Below, piece after piece: positions 24,264 to 34,700 of a DNA stretch of 64,000 nt. Made by a program: the position numbers and the translations under genes. Numbering within the stretch: the first letter of the stretch is position 1; every line of letters starts with the position of its first letter. The notes under the pieces are model-generated. The model saw nothing but the letters and a program-made list of their open reading frames with translations, was not told where the DNA came from and ran no database searches. Source of the DNA: an uncultured bacterium (GTDB taxonomy: Bacteria; Cyanobacteriota; Vampirovibrionia; Gastranaerophilales; Gastranaerophilaceae); the NCBI GenBank assembly GCA_902761735.1, contig CACWLL010000002.1:1-64000 (forward strand). Reading direction: 5' to 3'.

Positions 24264-25175
24264 CTAAATTTCTACCCAATTGCCGGAAGGGTTCAGACCT
24301 TTTAAAACATTTCTTTCAAGTTTTATTTTTTTATACTTAGGGGTTGCTATAATTTTTCCGCTATAATCAGCGACTCCCCAAAGGTCCCTTTTTTTTATTA
24401 AAATATATTCCCCTTCTTTTTTTATTTTATCATAACTTATATCCAAAATAAGCTCACCATTTTTGTTTGCAAGCCCATATTTGTCGTAGCGTTTAATCAT
24501 ATATGTATCATAAATCGGTTTAATTTTATCACAATCAGGGTTTAACAAAATATTATTTTCTATATCCAAAAGTCCGTAATAACCGTTTAATTTTACTATA
24601 TAAATACCTTCTGATATTTTTTCAAACTTCTGATATTTCAAAGGAACGATTGTATTTTCATTTAAATCAATTATACCGTATTTTTTATCAAATCTAACCA
24701 AAAATCTGTTTTCTTTTAATTCTTCCATTCTGGAATATTTTCTGATAGTAAGAAATTCCGCATCACTGTTAATAATGCTGAAACCATCATTATTTCTTAT
24801 AACAAAATAATGATTATTATTGTGTATAATATGTTTTACATACTTGCAATCAGATATTAATATAGAGCCGTCTGAATTAAATATTGTACTGTTTAAAAAT
24901 GTCCTTTTGCTTCCGTCAGAATAATAATTGGTTGTAGATTCAGTTACCATGTAGTGCTTATCACAATTTTGAAATTTTATTTCTTCAGTATTTACATCCT
25001 TGTTTATAAGATATACGCTGCTTGAATTGCCGGATGATGAATGATGATTATGTGAGTACGCATGATGGTGAGCTGAAGATTTCGGATGAGAGTGATTTGT
25101 GCAATTTTTCGCTGTTGCATAAACCGGAAGTAAACAATATAAAATCAAAACACTCAATACTACAATCTTTCTCAT
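24264..25175 (-). CDS. Secreted His-rich WG-repeat protein
   Basis: The start at 25175 (MRKIVVLSVLILYCLLPVYA) follows GGAG closely and gives a signal peptide; a TTG at 25187 is less likely. Residues about 24-55 form a His/Ser-rich stretch (HSHPKSSAHHHAYSHNHH) that could bind metals. The remaining ~230 residues carry repeats of the WG type, with patterns such as RFDKKYGIIDLNENTIVPLK, KLNGYYGLLDIENNILLNPD and KRDLWGVADYSGKIIATPKY. WG-repeat proteins are predicted beta-rich secreted or surface proteins of unknown role. It shares an operon with the YjbR-like gene. Confidence 0.8.
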   Translation of the reverse strand: MRKIVVLSVLILYCLLPVYATAKNCTNHSHPKSSAHHHAYSHNHHSSSGNSSSVYLINKDVNTEEIKFQNCDKHYMVTESTTNYYSDGSKRTFLNSTIFNSDGSILISDCKYVKHIIHNNNHYFVIRNNDGFSIINSDAEFLTIRKYSRMEELKENRFLVRFDKKYGIIDLNENTIVPLKYQKFEKISEGIYIVKLNGYYGLLDIENNILLNPDCDKIKPIYDTYMIKRYDKYGLANKNGELILDISYDKIKKEGEYILIKKRDLWGVADYSGKIIATPKYKKIKLERNVLKGLNPSGNWVEI

Positions 25176-25316
25176 ACAATTCTCCAATACTTAATAATAT
25201 TATAACTCTGTTTTTTAGTTTTTGTTCAAAATCTAATGAAAATTCTCCTGTTAGAGAATGGGAAAAATAAAAAAACAGGTTATAAAAGTAGTAATAATTT
25301 AATTATGGAGAAAAAA

Positions 25317-26342
25317 ATGGCACTTGATATTTTAATTTTTGAAACTAAATCTATGGAAAGAAAAATTTTAGAAAAGAAAAATATTGAAGGATATAATTTT
25401 ATTTTTTATGAGCAGGCTTTGAATGATGAATTTATAGATACAATATCTGACAAGATTTTAGAGGATACAATAATTTTAAGTATTGAAAAAAACTCTTTTA
25501 TAACAAAAAATATTTTAGATAAATTTAAAAATCTTCGAGTTATTTCTGTTAGGACTACAAATTACGATAATATTTCATTGAACGAATGCTGTGAAAAAAA
25601 TATTGCCGTAGTAAATACCGTTCACGATGACGGACAAAGTGCTGCCCAATATACTATTGGTTTGATTATTTCGTTGGTCAGAAAAATTAAAACAGCAGCA
25701 AGCGTAACCAGATTTACCGAAGATTTTAATGAAGATTACATCGGAACAGATTTGTCTAAAATGACCTTAGGGCTTGTCGGGACAGATTTTGTCGGAATGA
25801 AAGTTTGTGAATATGCAAAAGCCTTTGGGTTGAATATTATCGCAAGTGATTCAAAACCTAAACAACAATTAAAAGATAAGTATGGTGTAAATTATATGCC
25901 ATTGGATGAGCTTGCAAAAAATTCGGATATAATTTCCGTGCACTTGAATTATACTCCGGAGAACTTTCATGTATTTGATGAAGAATTTTTCTTGCACTGT
26001 AAAGATAATTTTTATTTTGTTAGTATTGCACAAGCAGAATTGATAGAATTTGATGCTTTGGATAAATATTTATCAAACGGTAAAATAAAGGGGCTTGCTT
26101 TAGATATTGTGCCTTGCGAGGACAGTTGTAAAAGCTGTAAGCAGTTGTCAGAGCATATTATGACAAGGCTAGAATGTTTTGAGCACACAAATTACATAGA
26201 AAAATTTCGTCAATATCCTAATGTAATTATTACCCCTCGAATAGCCTCAATGACAAATGAATATATAGACACAACTTTAAATCAAAACATAATAAATATT
26301 AAAGAAGCTCTGAATGGCGAAAAAATGTGCCGAATAGTATAG
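25317..26342 (+). CDS. 2-hydroxyacid dehydrogenase family protein with altered active site
   Basis: The 341-residue protein has the overall D-isomer-specific 2-hydroxyacid dehydrogenase layout: FKNLRVISVRTTNYDNI, AAQYTIGLIISLVRK, a Rossmann segment LGLVGTDFVGMKVCEYAKAF and ITPRIASMTNEY. Several key residues differ from the family. The GxGxxG glycine loop reads GTDFVG, the catalytic Arg position is Gln (SIAQAELIEFDAL), and the catalytic His position is Arg (TPRIA). A CxxxCxxC cluster (CEDSCKSC) follows the LALDIVP segment. It may be a non-catalytic or repurposed protein. Start 25317 has GGAG six bases upstream. Confidence 0.8.
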   Translation: MALDILIFETKSMERKILEKKNIEGYNFIFYEQALNDEFIDTISDKILEDTIILSIEKNSFITKNILDKFKNLRVISVRTTNYDNISLNECCEKNIAVVNTVHDDGQSAAQYTIGLIISLVRKIKTAASVTRFTEDFNEDYIGTDLSKMTLGLVGTDFVGMKVCEYAKAFGLNIIASDSKPKQQLKDKYGVNYMPLDELAKNSDIISVHLNYTPENFHVFDEEFFLHCKDNFYFVSIAQAELIEFDALDKYLSNGKIKGLALDIVPCEDSCKSCKQLSEHIMTRLECFEHTNYIEKFRQYPNVIITPRIASMTNEYIDTTLNQNIINIKEALNGEKMCRIV

Positions 26343-26384
26343 AAATTTGCATTCAAATTTTATTTTTTGTAATATCTTTGTTAT

Positions 26385-27380
26385 ATGGCAAAAGGGCAAA
26401 TTTACAAGATACATTCGGATTTTTACTACGTTCTCTCAAACGGAGAAAATTTTGAGTGCAAAGTGCGTGAAGTTCTCAAAAAACAAAAGGAAAAAATTCT
26501 TGTAGGAGATTTTGTTGAATTTAACAATGGTCATATAGAAAAAATTTATCCGCGGAAAAACTATATTTCTCGTCCGAGTGTTGCAAATATTGACCAAATA
26601 ATTATCGTATCTGCCCTCAAACAGCCTGATCTGAATTTGCTCCAACTTAATCGGTATATTGCACTTGCAAAATACTATAACATTCCGACAGTTCTTTGTT
26701 TTAACAAAGAAGATTTAGAGTGTGAAGAAGAAATGATTACAAAAATTGTGGAAATATATAAACCGCTCGGTTTTAAAATAGTTTTTACTTCTGCAACAGA
26801 AAATCAAGGGATACAGGCATTTAATGACTTATTAGAGGGGAAAATCAGTGTTCTTTGCGGTAATTCCGGAGTAGGAAAATCAAGTTTGATTAATGCGATT
26901 AATCCGTTATTAAAACTCCGTACAAAAGCTGTCAGCGATAAATTAATGCACGGAACGCATACAACAAGACACTGTGAAATTATAAGAATTGATGATACCT
27001 CAAGTATTGTTGATACTCCCGGATTTAGCAATGTTAAATTTGATTTTCTAATGCCGGCAGATGTTGATTTGTTATTCGAAGAATTAATACCGTTAAGAGA
27101 TGGCTGTAAATACAGTGATTGTCTACATATAAATGAAGACGGCTGCAACGTATTAGAACATTTTGCAGAGATTGCCGATTCAAGGTATGAAAGTTATTTG
27201 GAATTTGTTAATGAGGCAAAAGAATACAAAGAAAAAGTTAAATACGAAGGCAGAAAAATCGAAAATAATAAAAAATTTATAAATAACAAATCTGTTGCGA
27301 AAATATCCGAAAGGAAACGCCTGACTGCAAGAAATAATCTCAAACAAAGAGTTTATAAAGAAATTGACGAAGAGGAATAA
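26385..27380 (+). CDS. rsgA: Ribosome small subunit GTPase RsgA
   Basis: The 331-residue protein has the circularly permuted GTPase order: an N-terminal OB fold, then CFNKEDL (G4), TSATE (G5), GNSGVGKSSLINAI (G1) and DTPGFS (G3). The C-terminal zinc motif includes CKYSDCLHINEDGCNV. RsgA assists late 30S subunit maturation. It is followed after two bases by the prenyl synthase gene, indicating cotranscription. Confidence 0.97.
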   Translation: MAKGQIYKIHSDFYYVLSNGENFECKVREVLKKQKEKILVGDFVEFNNGHIEKIYPRKNYISRPSVANIDQIIIVSALKQPDLNLLQLNRYIALAKYYNIPTVLCFNKEDLECEEEMITKIVEIYKPLGFKIVFTSATENQGIQAFNDLLEGKISVLCGNSGVGKSSLINAINPLLKLRTKAVSDKLMHGTHTTRHCEIIRIDDTSSIVDTPGFSNVKFDFLMPADVDLLFEELIPLRDGCKYSDCLHINEDGCNVLEHFAEIADSRYESYLEFVNEAKEYKEKVKYEGRKIENNKKFINNKSVAKISERKRLTARNNLKQRVYKEIDEEE

Positions 27381-27382
27381 TA

Positions 27383-28279
27383 ATGAATTTAAACGAATAT
27401 ATTGATTTAATAAACAAAAAGTTGGATGAATTTATGCCGGAAAAAGATTTTCCGCAAGATATTTTCAAGGCGATGAAATATACCGTAACTTTACCGGGTA
27501 AGCGTTTACGTCCTATAATGTGTTTGGAAAGCTGCCGTATGTTTGGCGGAAATATTGAAGATGCAATTCCGACAGCTTGTGCTATAGAAATGCTTCATGC
27601 GCAAACGTTAATTCATGATGATTTACCTTGTATGGATAATGATGATTTTCGTCGTGGAAAACCGACAAATCATAAAGTTTTCGGAGAGGCAAATGCGGTA
27701 CTTGCGGGTGATGCATTGTTATCTTTTGCACCTCAGGTAATTTTAAAAAATTCCAAAAACCTTGGGGCTGAAAAATTAGTCAAAATTATGGAAGAATATG
27801 TTAAATATGCAGGTGCATACGGTGTTATCGGCGGTCAGGTAGCCGATATTGAAGCGGAAAAAAATTGGAAAAATAACGTTTTCGGACTGAACCCGGAAGA
27901 ACTTTTAGAATTTATACACACCCACAAAACTGCTGATTTATTTAAATTGCCGCTTAGAACCGGTGCAATTATTGCAGGTGCGGATGATGAAAGTTTAGAA
28001 AGAATAACGGATTTTGCACAAAAACTGGGTGTTGCTTTCCAAATAAGTGATGATATTTTGGATGAAATATCAACTTTCGAAGAGATGGGTAAAACTATCG
28101 GGAAAGATAAAGATGCGGATAAATTAACATACGTTATGTTGTATGGGTTAGAGGAGTCAAAATGTAAACTTGTTTGCCTTTTAAATGAATGTTATGATAT
28201 TATTGACAAGTCAGAAATTAAATCAGATGTTTTAATTGAGATTATATCAGGTATTGAAAAGAGAGCGAGAATTAAGTAA
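27383..28279 (+). CDS. ispA: Polyprenyl (farnesyl/geranylgeranyl) diphosphate synthase
   Basis: The 298-residue protein has both Asp-rich motifs of trans-prenyl synthases: LIHDDLPCMDNDDFRRGKPT (first, DDxxxxD type) and FQISDDILD (second). It condenses isopentenyl diphosphate with allylic diphosphates to make C15-C20 precursors for quinones and undecaprenyl phosphate. The product length cannot be set from the motif with certainty. The next gene begins at its last base, consistent with one operon. Confidence 0.93.
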   Translation: MNLNEYIDLINKKLDEFMPEKDFPQDIFKAMKYTVTLPGKRLRPIMCLESCRMFGGNIEDAIPTACAIEMLHAQTLIHDDLPCMDNDDFRRGKPTNHKVFGEANAVLAGDALLSFAPQVILKNSKNLGAEKLVKIMEEYVKYAGAYGVIGGQVADIEAEKNWKNNVFGLNPEELLEFIHTHKTADLFKLPLRTGAIIAGADDESLERITDFAQKLGVAFQISDDILDEISTFEEMGKTIGKDKDADKLTYVMLYGLEESKCKLVCLLNECYDIIDKSEIKSDVLIEIISGIEKRARIK

Positions 28280-28752
28280 TGATTACCTTATCAAATAACA
28301 GTTATGAAGTATTGGCTACCGGTTTATTTGCAGCTTTTTTTGCTCAGGTTATAAAGTTTTTTATATTCATAATTAAATCGAGAAAAATAAATTTTAAAAT
28401 ATTTACAACAACAGGAGGAATGCCTAGTGCGCATTCGGCAGGAGTTATGGGTGTTGCGACATCGGTAGGTTTGATTGCAGGATGGGAATCATTGTATTTT
28501 GCAATTTCATTTGCGTTAGCTCTTGTTACTATGTATGATGCTGCCGGTATACGCCGTGCCGCAGGAAAAACCGCTGCTTGTCTTAATCGCATGATGGATG
28601 ATTTTTACAACCATGATGTTCAAGCAATCGGAGGTAAATTAAAAGAATTACTAGGGCATACTCCATTTGAGGTTGTTGTTGGGGCAACTTTTGGGGTGTT
28701 TTTTGCAATATTTTTCCATAAATATTTATTGGTGCATTGCACTGTAATTTAA
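28279..28752 (+). CDS. Divergent PAP2-family membrane protein (DUF212)
   Basis: The 157-residue protein has four or so membrane segments and the DUF212 motifs TTGGMPSAHSAGVMGVATSV and MYDAAGIRRAAGKTA, ending with LKELLGHTPFEVVVGATFGV. The PSAHS segment resembles the acid phosphatase PAP2 motif. Members occur in cyanobacteria and Firmicutes and are presumed lipid or prenyl phosphatases, which would fit the adjacent prenyl synthase. Substrate is unproven. Confidence 0.9.
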   Translation: MITLSNNSYEVLATGLFAAFFAQVIKFFIFIIKSRKINFKIFTTTGGMPSAHSAGVMGVATSVGLIAGWESLYFAISFALALVTMYDAAGIRRAAGKTAACLNRMMDDFYNHDVQAIGGKLKELLGHTPFEVVVGATFGVFFAIFFHKYLLVHCTVI

Positions 28753-28760
28753 TAAATATT

Positions 28761-29543
28761 TTATTTAAAATCAATAACAACAATTTCCGGAGGACAATTG
28801 AATCTTACAGGTAAAATGCTTGTACCTAAACCTTTGCTTGTAAAAATAGTTTTGCCGTGTTCTTTTACTTCTCCATAGACATATTTGTTACCATATTTAG
28901 ACGGAATCATAAAATTTCCCCGCCCCGGAATTTTTATTTGTCCGCCATGCAAATGTCCGGCAAGAACCAAGATAACATTTTCGGGAATTTCTGGAAACAC
29001 ATCAGGATTGTGTGTAAAAAGTATAATATTCTTACCTGCACCTAAAAGTGTTTTTTCAATATCAGGGTTTCCTGTTTGTATATCTTCTACTCCGGCAATA
29101 GTAAATAATCCGAAATCTTTATTGGTATTTTCAAGAACGGTTATCCCGTTTTGTTCAAGATTTTTTATAATCTGATATTTTCCCTGCCATCCGTCATGGT
29201 TGCCCATTACGGCATAAGTGCCATACTTCGAATTTAGGGTTTTCAATTCTTTTGCAATCTTATCCGATTTCATTGACATCGTTGGTTTATGACCGTTTAC
29301 ATAATCTCCGCCCAAAAGAATCAAATCGGGTTTTTGATTATTAATTTCAGATATTATTTTACGCAATCTGCCCATTTCATAAGTTTTTATATGAAAATCG
29401 GATGCAAAAACAATTCTCATTCCGGAAAGGTCGTTATTTTCTACCGAATATTTTGTAATTTTTAAAATATACGGTTCAATAAACACCGCCCATATCGCTG
29501 AAATGATGAATATTAAAACTATTATGTAAGAAAAAATTTTCAT
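28761..29543 (-). CDS. Membrane-anchored metallophosphoesterase (YaeI-like)
   Basis: The 260-residue protein has one N-terminal membrane helix (FSYIIVLIFIISAIWAVFI) and then calcineurin-like motifs in order: FASDFHIKTY, LLGGDYVNG, VMGNHDGW, LFTHNPDVF and VLAGHLHGGQI. These bind a dinuclear metal centre. YaeI-type enzymes are phosphodiesterases linked to lipid or surface metabolism, but the substrate is not known here. I chose the ATG at 29543 over the TTG at 29576. It is divergent from aroK, with about 40 bases between starts. Confidence 0.85.
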   Translation of the reverse strand: MKIFSYIIVLIFIISAIWAVFIEPYILKITKYSVENNDLSGMRIVFASDFHIKTYEMGRLRKIISEINNQKPDLILLGGDYVNGHKPTMSMKSDKIAKELKTLNSKYGTYAVMGNHDGWQGKYQIIKNLEQNGITVLENTNKDFGLFTIAGVEDIQTGNPDIEKTLLGAGKNIILFTHNPDVFPEIPENVILVLAGHLHGGQIKIPGRGNFMIPSKYGNKYVYGEVKEHGKTIFTSKGLGTSILPVRFNCPPEIVVIDFK

Positions 29544-29583
29544 ACTTGTATTATATGACAAATATTTGTTGTACAATTCGATT

Positions 29584-30090
29584 ATGAAAAAAAATATTGC
29601 TTTAATTGGAATGATGGGTTGTGGGAAAACGACTACCGCAAAAGAATTGGGTAAGATTGCCGAAGGTTATAAGGCAATTGATTTGGATGAGGAAATTGAA
29701 AAGTCAACAGGCAAAAAAATTTCTGATATTTTTTTGAAATTTGGGGAACCTCATTTTAGAATGCTTGAAACGGAAAAGATTAAATCCTTTTTAAAAAAAG
29801 AAAAAATTATTTTATCACTTGGTGGTGGAGCTTTTGAAAATGCTGAAAATCGTGAATTGATTTTGAAAGAATGTACTGTTATATATTTGAAAACTTCTGC
29901 GGATACAATATATGACAGAATAAAAAACGAGACTCACAGACCGTTGTTACGTAAAAACTTCTCAAAAAGCAGAATACAGGATATAATAAAACTCAGAGAA
30001 AAAAATTACGAAAAAGCTGATATTACGGTTGTTACGGATAATAAGTCACCAAAAGAAACAGCACAAGAAATTTTGAGGACAATAAAATGA
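29584..30090 (+). CDS. aroK: Shikimate kinase
   Basis: The 168-residue protein has the P-loop GMMGCGKTTTAKELG, the substrate Asp in IDLDEEIEKSTGKKI, the GEPHFRMLET segment with the shikimate-binding Arg, and LSLGGGAF. It phosphorylates shikimate at the 3 position. Its end overlaps aroB by four bases. The pair supplies the route to chorismate, which matters because an aryl-polyene-type cluster begins about 600 bp downstream. Confidence 0.95.
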   Translation: MKKNIALIGMMGCGKTTTAKELGKIAEGYKAIDLDEEIEKSTGKKISDIFLKFGEPHFRMLETEKIKSFLKKEKIILSLGGGAFENAENRELILKECTVIYLKTSADTIYDRIKNETHRPLLRKNFSKSRIQDIIKLREKNYEKADITVVTDNKSPKETAQEILRTIK

Positions 30091-31151
30091 TAAATATAGA
30101 AATTAAAATTCCTTTAGGTGAAAAATCTTATCCTATTTTAATTGAGCAGGATAAAATTGAAAATTTAAAATCCAAAATTCAATCTCACCTGAGAGGACAA
30201 AAATATCTTGTTGTCATATCTCAAAAAGTTGATAAATTATACGGTTCAATTTTAGGTTTTGACAAGTCTGAAAAATTTGTTTTAAAAGACGGTGAGCAGG
30301 AAAAAAACTTTGATAACTATAAAAAAATTACCGAAGGTGCTCTTAAAATGGGGCTTACGAGGAAGGATGCAATAATTGCGATAGGCGGCGGTGTAATCGG
30401 GGATATTGCCGGTTTTGTTGCTTCAACTTATATGCGGGGAATTGATTATATTCAGGTTCCGACAACCTTGCTGGCATGCGTTGATAGTTCTGTTGGCGGT
30501 AAAGTCGCAATTGATACTAAGTTTGGAAAAAATCTCGTCGGGAGTTTTTATCAGCCGAAGGCTGTTTTTATTAATTTGAATTTTCTCAAAACACTGGATG
30601 ACAGACAATATAAAAGCGGATTAGGCGAGGTTGTAAAATATGCCTTTATTGAAAACAGTTGTAATGCAAAGGAGAATTTGAATTTTACTAATTTTTTGCG
30701 TGAAAATACGGAAAAAGTAAATTCCCGCAACTTTCAAGTTTTGGAGAAATTAATAGAATCCTGTATAAAATTAAAAATAGCCGTTGTTGAACAGGATGAA
30801 AAAGAGAGCGGGTTGAGGAAAATCCTTAATCTTGGGCATACTTACGGGCATGCCGTTGAAAATTTAACGAATTATAAAAAATATACTCATGGTGAAGCGG
30901 TTGTTAAAGGGCTGAAATTTGCTTTTGAGCTTGCGGAAAAGCGTGGTTTGATTGATAGGAATTACAAATTTTTTGCAAATGATATTATTGACAAATTTAA
31001 TTTTAAACGCATTCCTGATTTTCCAAAAGACAAGCTGTTAGCAATTATGAAGATGGATAAAAAGGCTGAATTTGGGAAAATAAACTTTATTCTTCCTACG
31101 GATTATTCAACGGTAACTGAAGTTTCTCTTAATGAAAATGAGATATTTTAA
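30087..31151 (+). CDS. aroB: 3-dehydroquinate synthase
   Basis: The 354-residue enzyme has IAIGGGVIGDIAGFVASTYM with the NAD-binding glycines, PTTLLACVDSSVGGKVAID, the zinc ligands in LGEVVKYA, NLGHTYGHAVEN and THGEAVVKG. It cyclises DAHP to 3-dehydroquinate, step two of the shikimate pathway. It overlaps aroK by four bases, so both are translated from one message. Confidence 0.97.
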   Translation: MINIEIKIPLGEKSYPILIEQDKIENLKSKIQSHLRGQKYLVVISQKVDKLYGSILGFDKSEKFVLKDGEQEKNFDNYKKITEGALKMGLTRKDAIIAIGGGVIGDIAGFVASTYMRGIDYIQVPTTLLACVDSSVGGKVAIDTKFGKNLVGSFYQPKAVFINLNFLKTLDDRQYKSGLGEVVKYAFIENSCNAKENLNFTNFLRENTEKVNSRNFQVLEKLIESCIKLKIAVVEQDEKESGLRKILNLGHTYGHAVENLTNYKKYTHGEAVVKGLKFAFELAEKRGLIDRNYKFFANDIIDKFNFKRIPDFPKDKLLAIMKMDKKAEFGKINFILPTDYSTVTEVSLNENEIF

Positions 31152-31194
31152 ATTAAGATAAAAATATAGTATTATAAGGAAAAGGAGTTGGGTT

Positions 31195-31692
31195 ATGAAA
31201 AAGATATTAAGTTTAATTTTATTAGTTTCATTTTTTTCTGTCGGTCTAAGTTTTCCTGCTTATTCGGAAAATTATAATATGATACCTGCCAACACACCAA
31301 TAACAATTCAAGCAGCGAATAATTATAATTCAAATAATTTAAAAACGGGAGATAAAGTTTTTTTTACGGTTGTAAATGATATAACGGCAAACGGTAAAGT
31401 AGTTATTGCGGCAGGCACACCTGTTACTGCAGTTGCAACAAAGGTAAAGGCTCGTTCCAGAATAGGGAAACCCGGAGAAATAAATATAGGAGAGTTTCAT
31501 ACAACATCCGTAAATGGGTTAAACATACCTTTAACCGGTGTTATTATGGAAAAAGCAAAAAGTAAAATGGCATTATCTATTACTTTAAGTGCAATTATTA
31601 TTCCATTTTTCTTATTAATGCGTGGTAAAGATGTCGCAATAAACCAAGGTTTAAAGTATACGGTATTTACAACTTCAAACACAAATTTTTAG
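31195..31692 (+). CDS. Secreted hypothetical protein with C-terminal hydrophobic segment
   Basis: The 165-residue protein has a clear signal peptide (ILSLILLVSFFSVGLSFPAY, cleavage after about 25) and a beta-rich middle (TGDKVFFTVVNDITANGKVV, IAAGTPVTAVATKVKARSRI). A hydrophobic segment (ALSITLSAIIIPFFLLMRG) lies near the C-terminus. AAAGGAG precedes the ATG. The middle resembles domains found in cyanobacterial envelope proteins, but I cannot name the family. It follows aroB by 43 bases and is convergent with the exporter gene. Confidence 0.65.
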   Translation: MKKILSLILLVSFFSVGLSFPAYSENYNMIPANTPITIQAANNYNSNNLKTGDKVFFTVVNDITANGKVVIAAGTPVTAVATKVKARSRIGKPGEINIGEFHTTSVNGLNIPLTGVIMEKAKSKMALSITLSAIIIPFFLLMRGKDVAINQGLKYTVFTTSNTNF

Positions 31693-31712
31693 TTTATAAG
31701 AGAAAAATAAAA

Positions 31713-34700
31713 TTAATTAAAAAAATCATAAAAATGGAAGAATTGGAACGGGTTAATTTTTATAACTCGTTCCAAATATTTTGTATATGAACTAACAAGT
31801 TCTTTTTCGGTGAGATTTGATTGTTTTTCAAGGATTATTTGATATTGATTATCAATTTTTACGGCAGATATGAAGTATGTAGGAACTTCCATTAATTTTG
31901 CAAGTTTAAATGTTCCTTTAGGCAAATATATTTTATGTTCAAACAATTCTTTTTCAATATTTTTATCATCATTATTTTGGGCAACTCTATCTCCGGCAAT
32001 AAATACAATGTCCCCCTTGTTAAGACTTTCTTTCAGTTCAATACCGGTATTTAAACCTATATCTTCAACTTGAAATATATTTACAGGATATTCATTTTTT
32101 ATCTTTTTTAAAAATCCGTTAAAAATTCGGCTTTGCTGATTACTCATGAACATATTAACGTTAAATTTTAATCCTATATCCTCTGAGAATAAGGCTTGTA
32201 AAACTTCAATATTTCCAATGTGGTCGCAAATAAGGAATACACCGTTCCCATTTTCTATATCATTGTATAATTGTTCTTTTAAGTCGGTGTTTTTAAAAAT
32301 AATACTACTCGGATTAAAATCTCTATTGCATACCAATATTTTATCCGCTAAAGAATTTGCGTAGGAAAGTATATGTTTAAATTGATTAATCAGGCTTGGT
32401 TTTATATCTGTATATTTTGAGATTATCAAAAAATATTTTTTAGAGTAGGTCCTTATTTTAGGCACAAATATAAATGTAAAAAATGCAACTAATGCAGCAA
32501 TTAAATATAAAACTTTTTTACCGAATATTTTATATAAAAACCACGTCAATTGAAGTCTTTTTTCTCCGGCAGATTGTTCTTTAACCTGAAACCATTTAGC
32601 AGATTTATTGTTTTCTTGCTTTAAAAAAAAATCCTTTCTATAATTTTTTAATAAAAAATATCCCGCCAAATAAGATGTTATTATACCGACAAATAATACC
32701 GATGCCATAGAGCTTAACATTTTAAATCCGCATAAAGCCAATAATAAAAATGAAAAAGAAGTTGTTACGCAAGATACAAAAATAGCACTTTCGGTATTTT
32801 TTTTCGGATTAATTCTAAATATTGAGTAATCAATCGTAAATCCCAAAACCAGAAATATTGTTATAATGCTAAATAGATTTAATTCCCCGTATATTAATGC
32901 GGTCACTAAAATTGCTGAAGCTATACCAGTTAAGGAAGGAAGTAATATTCTATAAGCTTTTTTATAGTCATATAAGAATGTTAGTAATCCATACAACAAT
33001 AAAATAACTATCGGGAATAATATTAGTAGTATATGGCGATAATACCTCATATAACGCCTGATATCAGATTGTAGATTTATTACATTTGTATTTTTTTCGG
33101 TAAGGTTTAATTTTTTATCATCAAAAACAAATATTGTAGAGGTATTTGAATTGAGCATAAAATCTTTTAAATATAAATTGTCAAATGTTACCGGAAAGAA
33201 TTTTGTATTTTTAAGTTCCTGAATTTGATTTGCTGAAAGAATATCCGAATATTTATTCAAATTACTGTTATATAAATCTTTTACGAGATTGAAGTTTTCA
33301 TATTGTTTTTTTTCAGAAGGGAAAATTTTTGATAATGCAATATATTCTATATTATCGTGGTTTAGCTGTTTTGTTATTCTTTCCTCTGTTTCAATAATTT
33401 GATTTATATTATCTCCTTTTACTGTGATAATTTGTGTATTCGTATTTTCGCCTGAAACTTTGTTGTATAGAGTTTCGGCATTAAGTAGAATTTTTGTCGG
33501 ATTGTATAATGAAGCCAAGCTGTCATTGAAGCGAAAACGTGCAAGTCCCGTGATACTCAATATAAAAATTACAATCAAACAAATTTTGTATAAATTATAT
33601 TGAGGTTTATAAATTTTAACAGGGGATGAACTTTCAAAACAAGGATATATAAACATAACAATTAAATATATTCCTAGCAGTCCAAAAATTGTAAATACGG
33701 CAACTTGCTCAAGCAGTTCTATCCCGGTTAAATACAGCAGCGTAAAAGGAATAACGGTAGTCAGCAGACTGAAGGACAGATTTTTTATAAAATCCTTATC
33801 AATTTGCTCCGCAAAAAAATAATGATATGAGTAATCTATACCTATCCCAATTAATGTTGTCGAAAATACCATGGTGATAACTTGAAAATCATCAAACCAT
33901 AGTCTTGTTGCAATATATCCAAATAACATTCCAAAAATTATGCTTAAAGCAATTGGTAATAATAATTTTAAATTTTTAAAATATATGTACGTCAGAAAAA
34001 TAATTATTAAAGTCGAAAGGATACAAATTATATTAATATCAGTTACGGAACGCAAGCTTGTATAATAAGAATGAATAGGCGTTCCTCCAAGATAAATTTT
34101 TGAATGTTTATCGGAAAGATTTTTTTGAATATTCACTAATTGTTCAATTTTTTTATTGCTTAAATCAGGAGATAAAGCATCATTATTTTTACTTTTCAGA
34201 GTCATAAAATCATAGTATTTACCATTCATGTAGTCTGTATTATTTGAAATTTTTTTATTAGAAAGAATGAAATCGTCAAGTAATAAAAAAGGGTCTTTGT
34301 CGAGTGTAGTTAATTGTATTCCTGTGGGATTGTACAAATTTTCTATACTTTTAGAATATATTTCATCATATTTTTTTTCTGTTAAAAGTTTTATTGTTTT
34401 TTCGGATAAAAAATTTGCAGGTTGTGACAGATATTTATCCAATAGCTTTGATACATCCGGTTTGTTAATTTCAAAATATTCCGTATTTATTTTATTATTA
34501 AAATTTTGTTTTAATTCCTCTAAATTATCCTGAGTATCAGATTCAAAAACGACCTTTATTATCGAAGAAGATTTGTTTGCAATAGAAACTATATCGGCAG
34601 AATTGGTTACTTTATCGGGTAAAAGCGTTTTTAACAGATTCGTTTCAATGTGGCCTTTGTGTGTAAATCCTATAGCACACATTAGAATAAACACTATAAA

